64,000 nucleotides of DNA from Algoriphagus antarcticus (GTDB lineage: Bacteria > Bacteroidota > Bacteroidia > Cytophagales > Cyclobacteriaceae). The stretch lies in the NCBI RefSeq assembly GCF_002150685.1, contig NZ_MSSW01000032.1:62001-126000 (forward strand), written 5' to 3'. Numbering within the stretch: the first letter of the stretch is position 1; every line of letters starts with the position of its first letter. Below the pieces are notes generated by a model, which saw nothing but the letters and a program-made list of their open reading frames with translations, was not told the origin of the DNA and did not search any database. This document shows, one piece after another, positions 60,000 through 64,000 of this stretch. A program made the translations under genes and the position numbers.

Positions 60000-61207
60000 A
60001 TGGATATGTTTTTGAACCAAACCGGCTGATAAGCACGCGAGCGATTCAAGGTGTAATAGTGTGGGCTAAGTATGTTTTTAACCCGCGCAAAGTTAAAGCG
60101 AATTCTCGAACTCTCATTAGTTCCTCCATAACTCCACACTTCCCTATCCAAATAAAAGTTGACTTCTTGGGGTGGTCCCATCACGATGTAGATCATTCCC
60201 TTGTCTGTTTTCCAGCCTTCTTTGAAATCTGTGAATAGAATATTGGCGAATTCTACCTGTCTGAAATATTCCCGTATTAGCTCTTTGGCGGTGTCAGCAT
60301 TTCTAGTCAAGCCTATCCAGTAAGTGTCCAAAGCCTTCTTTTTGTCCTCAGCTGCCATCAGATCTTCATGCTCTTTGCGAGTAGAAATATAAGTAACCAT
60401 ATCCACCATTTCATCCCAATCTTTCACCTTCGGAAATGCTTCATGTGCTGTCTTGAGTACAAATCCTGCACGGGCTGAGGTGTCACTTTGTATGAAATAG
60501 TATCCGATTTCATCGAAGGATTTGGGGATAAGTTCTAGGAAATTTCCTTGATCTATCACCTGCAATTCTCTGGGAACAGATGCAGGCTTGGTCTCCATCG
60601 GAGGATAAGGAACTTCAAGATTTATCGGGTAGTAAAAGCTATGAAGATTTGGGCCCCCATTGGATTTGAATAGTAGTGACTCACCTACGTTCAAGTAGTT
60701 CTGATCGAAGCCTACATTATTGGCATAATAGGCACCGAAGTTTGGTTGATCGAATACGAAGCTGCTTTTGATGTCTGTAGAATAAAAATATTCATCGTCT
60801 TGCCTTGTGTCAATTGCCGTAAAAAGTGCAATGGAAATTTCGGTACTCTCGGGTATTTCAAATGACTTCTCAAATACCCAGTGTCTTTCAGTATCATACT
60901 TCAGATCATCAGAGGTCAAAATGAAAGTATTGTCCGAAAGAATCTCCTCATCGTAGCTGTCCAACATGGAGTAAGTAAAGCTAAATGAATTGAATTCCGG
61001 ATTTTCTTCGATTTTTTCTACTTGAAACTGAAGTTTGTAAGTCGTCTTATTTACTTTGATCGGGATGATCTTCAGTGAGAGTCTGGAGTATCTCGAATAG
61101 CGAAGTGTCTGATTTAGACTACTTAAGGATTTCTGAGCTAGGGTTGGTAAAGTAGTGCCTACGAAGAGGATCAAAAAAATCAGGAGTCGGCTTGTGTTAC
61201 AGTTCAT
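59972..61207 (-). CDS. GWxTD domain-containing exported protein
   Basis: A 411-residue protein with signal peptide NCNTSRLLIFLILFVGTTLP (start ATG 61207, cleavage near residue 25). A beta-rich middle (LKIIPIKVNKTTYKLQFQVE) is followed by the C-terminal GWxTD region: KKALDTYWIGLTRNADTAKE, FANILFTDFKEGWKTDKGMI, YIVMGPPQEVNFYLDREVWS YG. Here the name-giving motif reads GWKTD. The domain is common in Bacteroidota and its function is unknown. Overlaps rlmB downstream. Confidence 0.88.
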   Translation of the reverse strand: MNCNTSRLLIFLILFVGTTLPTLAQKSLSSLNQTLRYSRYSRLSLKIIPIKVNKTTYKLQFQVEKIEENPEFNSFSFTYSMLDSYDEEILSDNTFILTSDDLKYDTERHWVFEKSFEIPESTEISIALFTAIDTRQDDEYFYSTDIKSSFVFDQPNFGAYYANNVGFDQNYLNVGESLLFKSNGGPNLHSFYYPINLEVPYPPMETKPASVPRELQVIDQGNFLELIPKSFDEIGYYFIQSDTSARAGFVLKTAHEAFPKVKDWDEMVDMVTYISTRKEHEDLMAAEDKKKALDTYWIGLTRNADTAKELIREYFRQVEFANILFTDFKEGWKTDKGMIYIVMGPPQEVNFYLDREVWSYGGTNESSRIRFNFARVKNILSPHYYTLNRSRAYQPVWFKNISIWRSGKMAF

Positions 61208-61268
61208 CGGGTGTTGATCTCGGGTTTTCAAAATTAACCTTACTTTTGCCAAAATAGTAAATTTTTGT

Positions 61269-62045
61269 ATGGCTACCTATACAACGGAAATCGCCTCTGA
61301 CAAGTTAGTCAGTGACAATCCTATTCATCAACGCTTATTGAAAGCATACATTGCTGCTCAGCCTTGGATTTCTGGCAAATTGCTGGAAGTGGGCTGCGGG
61401 GAAGGCCGTGGAGTGGATACTCTTTTGCCTTTGGCAGATAGCTATCTTGGTTTGGATAAAATCCAGGAAGTCATCCACGAGCTGAAAGTAAGATTCCCTA
61501 AAGTGGAGTTTCAGCAAGCTGTAATCCCGCCATTCAAAGGAATCGCTGATAACTCTTTCGATACAATTGTGAGTTTTCAAGTGATAGAGCACATTCCAAA
61601 TGACCGATTATTTCTGGAGGAAATCTATCGCGTATTGAAGCCAGGGGGGAAAGCCGTCATTTCCACTCCAAATATTAATCATACGCTTTCTAGAAATCCT
61701 TGGCATGAGCGAGAATACACTCCTCAGCAGTTGATCGATTTGTGTTCCTCTATTTTTGACTCGGTGGAGGCAAAAGGAGTAGGGGGAAATGACAAAGTTT
61801 GGGCTTATCATGATGCCAACCGCAAGTCTGTGCAGAAAATCATGCGCTTCGATATTTTTGATTTGCAGCACAAGTTGCCCGCATCAATTCTGAAAATGCC
61901 GTACGAGATTCTCAATCGCAGGAATCGCAACAAACTTCATCAACAGCAGGGAAAAAGCATAGTGGAAATCACGCATGAAGATTATCCGATAGTCAATGAT
62001 CCTGCGAAAGGACTGGATTTGTTTTATATCCTGAGAAAGAAGTAG
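61269..62045 (+). CDS. Class I SAM-dependent methyltransferase
   Basis: A 258-residue enzyme with motif I LEVGCGEGRGVDTLLP, the acidic strand-2 residue in YLGLDKIQEV, FDTIVSFQVIEHIPNDRLFL, and RVLKPGGKAVISTPN, which together are the Methyltransf_11 pattern. Substrate unknown. Surface-polysaccharide or quinone-type substrates are possible given the neighbours. Divergent from the GWxTD gene (61 bp apart), which suggests a shared promoter region. Confidence 0.9.
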   Translation: MATYTTEIASDKLVSDNPIHQRLLKAYIAAQPWISGKLLEVGCGEGRGVDTLLPLADSYLGLDKIQEVIHELKVRFPKVEFQQAVIPPFKGIADNSFDTIVSFQVIEHIPNDRLFLEEIYRVLKPGGKAVISTPNINHTLSRNPWHEREYTPQQLIDLCSSIFDSVEAKGVGGNDKVWAYHDANRKSVQKIMRFDIFDLQHKLPASILKMPYEILNRRNRNKLHQQQGKSIVEITHEDYPIVNDPAKGLDLFYILRKK

Positions 62046-62071
62046 GACTGAAGTAAAGACTCTAGATTATT

Positions 62072-62686
62072 TTATTCAAAAAAAGCTGCCCTTATCCCAG
62101 AGATTATCATGTTGGTACCGATGATGGCAATGATCAAACCCATGATCTTTCCGATCACGACTATGATATTTTTTCCCAATCGTTTCACGATTTGATCTCC
62201 CAATTCAAACGCAATGTGGGTCAGTATGCACATTACTGCAAAGACTCCGATGACAATTAGGATGTTCATGTAATTGCCCTGCGAGGCAAAGTTCATGGCT
62301 GTTACAATCGTGCCTGGCCCAGCAAGGATAGGAATAGCCAAAGGTGAGATCGCAATGTTCTCTTGAGTTTCAGGTTCTTTGATGTGCTTGACACTGGATT
62401 TTTTGGATTGGAGCATTTCAAAGCCCACATAGAAAATCAAGATTCCACCGGTTATTTTGAAGGCAGGAATAGTGATTCCGAAGATTTCAAAAATGAATTT
62501 CCCAAGGACTACAAAGACGACGACAATTATAAAAGCCGTAAAGGTTGCCCTTTTGCTGATGCTTCTTTTGGTTGCTTTATCTAGATCATCTGTAAGTGAA
62601 GCGAAGATCGGCACGTTTGCGATCGGGTTCATGATCGCAAAAAATCCCGTAAAAACTGATAAAGTGAAGGCAAGGATGTTATCCAT
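62072..62686 (-). CDS. MarC family integral membrane protein
   Basis: A 204-residue protein with six TM helices. MDNILAFTLSVFTGFFAIMN, PIANVPIFASLTDD, and PLAIPILAGPGTIVTAMNFA match the UPF0056/MarC family, whose two NPxxNxP-like and GPG motifs are visible. I prefer ATG 62686; the open frame to 62734 adds a hydrophilic, unrelated start. Function of the family is unsettled; the early link to multiple antibiotic resistance was not upheld. Confidence 0.88.
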   Translation of the reverse strand: MDNILAFTLSVFTGFFAIMNPIANVPIFASLTDDLDKATKRSISKRATFTAFIIVVVFVVLGKFIFEIFGITIPAFKITGGILIFYVGFEMLQSKKSSVKHIKEPETQENIAISPLAIPILAGPGTIVTAMNFASQGNYMNILIVIGVFAVMCILTHIAFELGDQIVKRLGKNIIVVIGKIMGLIIAIIGTNMIISGIRAAFFE

Positions 62687-63104
62687 GAATAGGCGCTGAG
62701 CTTCTGAATTGACTAGAATTTGCGAAGGTATCAAAATCTTCTGCTTGAATGATAAGAACTACAGTTTTACCATTTTTCATTTAAGCAATTGTTAGAACAT
62801 TTCTGGCAGTTTTCTAATATCATTTTACGGATTGTTGCCAGTGCCACGACTTTTTCGATCAAAATGGCAGAAAGAAGGGTGACGGAGACAGACAGACCTT
62901 CTTGTCCGAGTTTACCAAATTCTATTTTGATCTTTTCTGCAAGTGAAATGACAAAAGCATGCTAGTGCTTGGTGGCCTCTATCGAAGACGCCACATCGGT
63001 CACCCGTCATCGGTCTTCGATCCAGAAAAGCAAAGCAAATAAGGCTCCTGGCATCATGGGGGATCATCATATTTCAAATCTAAATACTGTCCTTATGAGA
63101 GAGA
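62687..63104. other. Gene-free stretch with an inverted repeat and a repeat element
   Basis: GATCAAAATGGCAGAAA (about 62858) and TTTTGATCTTTTCTGC (about 62926) are near-complementary arms around 55 bp. After it comes a copy (62930-63045) of the CGGTCTTC..CCAGAAAAGCAAAG family with GGCCTCTATCGAAGACGCCAC and TCGGTCACCCGTCATCGG. No open frame supported. Confidence 0.5.
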
Positions 63105-64000
63105 CTAGGACTGTTTTTTCGATTTTTTTCTGAAAATCCTCTTAAAGGGTTCGATCGTTTGCCCCATAAAATCTTTAGGATAATTTTCCTCATCAGGAAG
63201 TCCAACAGGAAGATTTTCATCATCTGACGGCCAGTAATTTGTTCGGAATAGAAAGTCCCAAAGACTCAATGAAATCCCGTAATTAAAGCCATATGGATGG
63301 CTTTTGGGCAATTCTCTTGCATGATGCCAGAGATGCATCTGAGGTCCATTTATGATATACTTGAATGGGCCGAGAGGGATTTTGAGGTTTGCGTGACCTA
63401 ATTGCCCTATGACTAGAGTAAAGATATGCACGATGAAAAAGTCTGTAATCCCAAAACCAATCATTGCCAGAGGAATATATTCAAGTGTTCGGTAAAGAAT
63501 ATTTTCCATCCAGTGGAAGCGCAGCAAAGCTCCAAAACCCATCTCACGTGTGCTGTGATGCACTTTGTGGAATTCCCACATCCAGCCCACTCGATGATAC
63601 ATGCGATGGATCGACCACTGCATAAAATCACGGAGTACAAAGATGATTACCAATTGCAGCCACCCTGGAAGCTGATCTACTTTGATCGCTATGGTATTTG
63701 TAATACCAAAGATTCCAAGAAAGTCATTGAATGCTTCCACTGCCACCATAGACAGTGCATTGTAAACGATTAACGAAAAAAGGAAGTAATTCCAGAAAAT
63801 ATAGAAGATGTCCAGCCAGAAATGTTCGCGAAGTAAAGGTTGGTTTTTTCTCCATGGAAAAAGGATCTCCAATCCATAAATCAATAAAGATGCACCCACT
63901 AGCCAGTAGAAGTAATTGTGCCAACTTGGATGCAGGATTTCTCCAATAAAGTAATTCCAATAGCCATAGTAGCCGTCTGAAATCGCTTTGATGTATTTTT
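63105..64000 (-). CDS. Sterol desaturase / fatty acid hydroxylase family protein (5' end outside window)
   Basis: At least 298 codons; the frame continues off the right edge (KYIKAISDGYYGYWNYFIGE...), so 63899 is not the true start. It is a polytopic membrane di-iron enzyme. The histidine boxes are HRMYH, EFHKVHHSTREM and HLWHHARELPKSHPYG. The family hydroxylates or desaturates sterols, carotenoids, or lipid acyl/alkyl chains at a membrane di-iron centre. The substrate cannot be read from the sequence. Confidence 0.88.
   Translation of the reverse strand, partial: KYIKAISDGYYGYWNYFIGEILHPSWHNYFYWLVGASLLIYGLEILFPWRKNQPLLREHFWLDIFYIFWNYFLFSLIVYNALSMVAVEAFNDFLGIFGITNTIAIKVDQLPGWLQLVIIFVLRDFMQWSIHRMYHRVGWMWEFHKVHHSTREMGFGALLRFHWMENILYRTLEYIPLAMIGFGITDFFIVHIFTLVIGQLGHANLKIPLGPFKYIINGPQMHLWHHARELPKSHPYGFNYGISLSLWDFLFRTNYWPSDDENLPVGLPDEENYPKDFMGQTIEPFKRIFRKKSKKQS

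Noticed and set aside
1-64000. CRISPR array or prophage
   Set aside because: No regularly spaced short repeats with unique spacers, and no capsid, terminase, tail or lysis genes were seen.

Overview
The window reads as a chromosomal segment of a Bacteroidota bacterium, most likely of the Cytophagia (an Algoriphagus-like Cyclobacteriaceae member is my inference). Seen directly are a TonB-receptor N-terminus, a protein ending in a gliding-motility / type IX secretion type-B C-terminal domain, a GldH lipoprotein, a one-subunit cytochrome b sdhCAB operon, a PSP1 protein joined to gldH, a GWxTD protein, weak Shine-Dalgarno signals and a TAnnTTTG-type promoter before sdhC.

Layout. (1) 0-3.6 kb: partial TonB receptor, then a LolD/FtsX-type ABC exporter pair. 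(2) 3.6-19.5 kb: an accessory island ending at a tRNA-Leu(CAA) gene that has a decayed copy on each side. It holds remnants and toxin-antitoxin modules (MntA/HEPN, YefM/YoeB, an XRE antitoxin with a dead partner), an AAA/DUF4143 ATPase between direct repeats, a tightly coupled three-gene SMC-like ATPase operon resembling ABC-three-component conflict systems, and a three-gene envelope operon with a membrane-anchored trypsin-like protease. (3) 19.5-32.5 kb: housekeeping genes (SAM-hydrolase family protein, phoH, GNAT, comEC, enoyl-CoA hydratase, recQ, NUDIX, thioesterase, TPR lipoprotein, Sua5, pgk). (4) 32.5-34 kb: repeats and a broken zeta-toxin module. (5) 34-48.1 kb: nuclease-fold secreted protein, flavin reductase, sppA, folK, an XRE/DUF2975 cassette, fabD, DCC protein, the large T9SS substrate, sdhCAB. 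(6) 48.2-51.4 kb: three AT-rich genes, each followed by an attC-like palindrome ending in a GTTRRRY-like core, resembling an integron cassette array. (7) 51.4-64 kb: gldH, PSP1 protein, purD, a second recQ, kdsD, manC, rlmB, GWxTD protein, methyltransferase, marC, sterol desaturase (5' end outside the window).

Two patterns connect the accessory parts. Seven accessory reading frames are open over their full length except for one or two in-frame stop codons (one also has a frameshift). At least three are toxins or probable toxins, while their apparent antitoxins are intact. Several accessory cassettes lie between direct repeats, and in two cases (yoeB, folK) the repeat is a copy of the 3' end of the neighbouring gene, as expected if a non-autonomous element inserted at a gene's 3' end. 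The best candidates for an undescribed system are the 8842-13294 operon, whose third gene is split by an amber codon just before an AGEIDI-containing C-terminal domain, and the 13803-18094 envelope protease operon.
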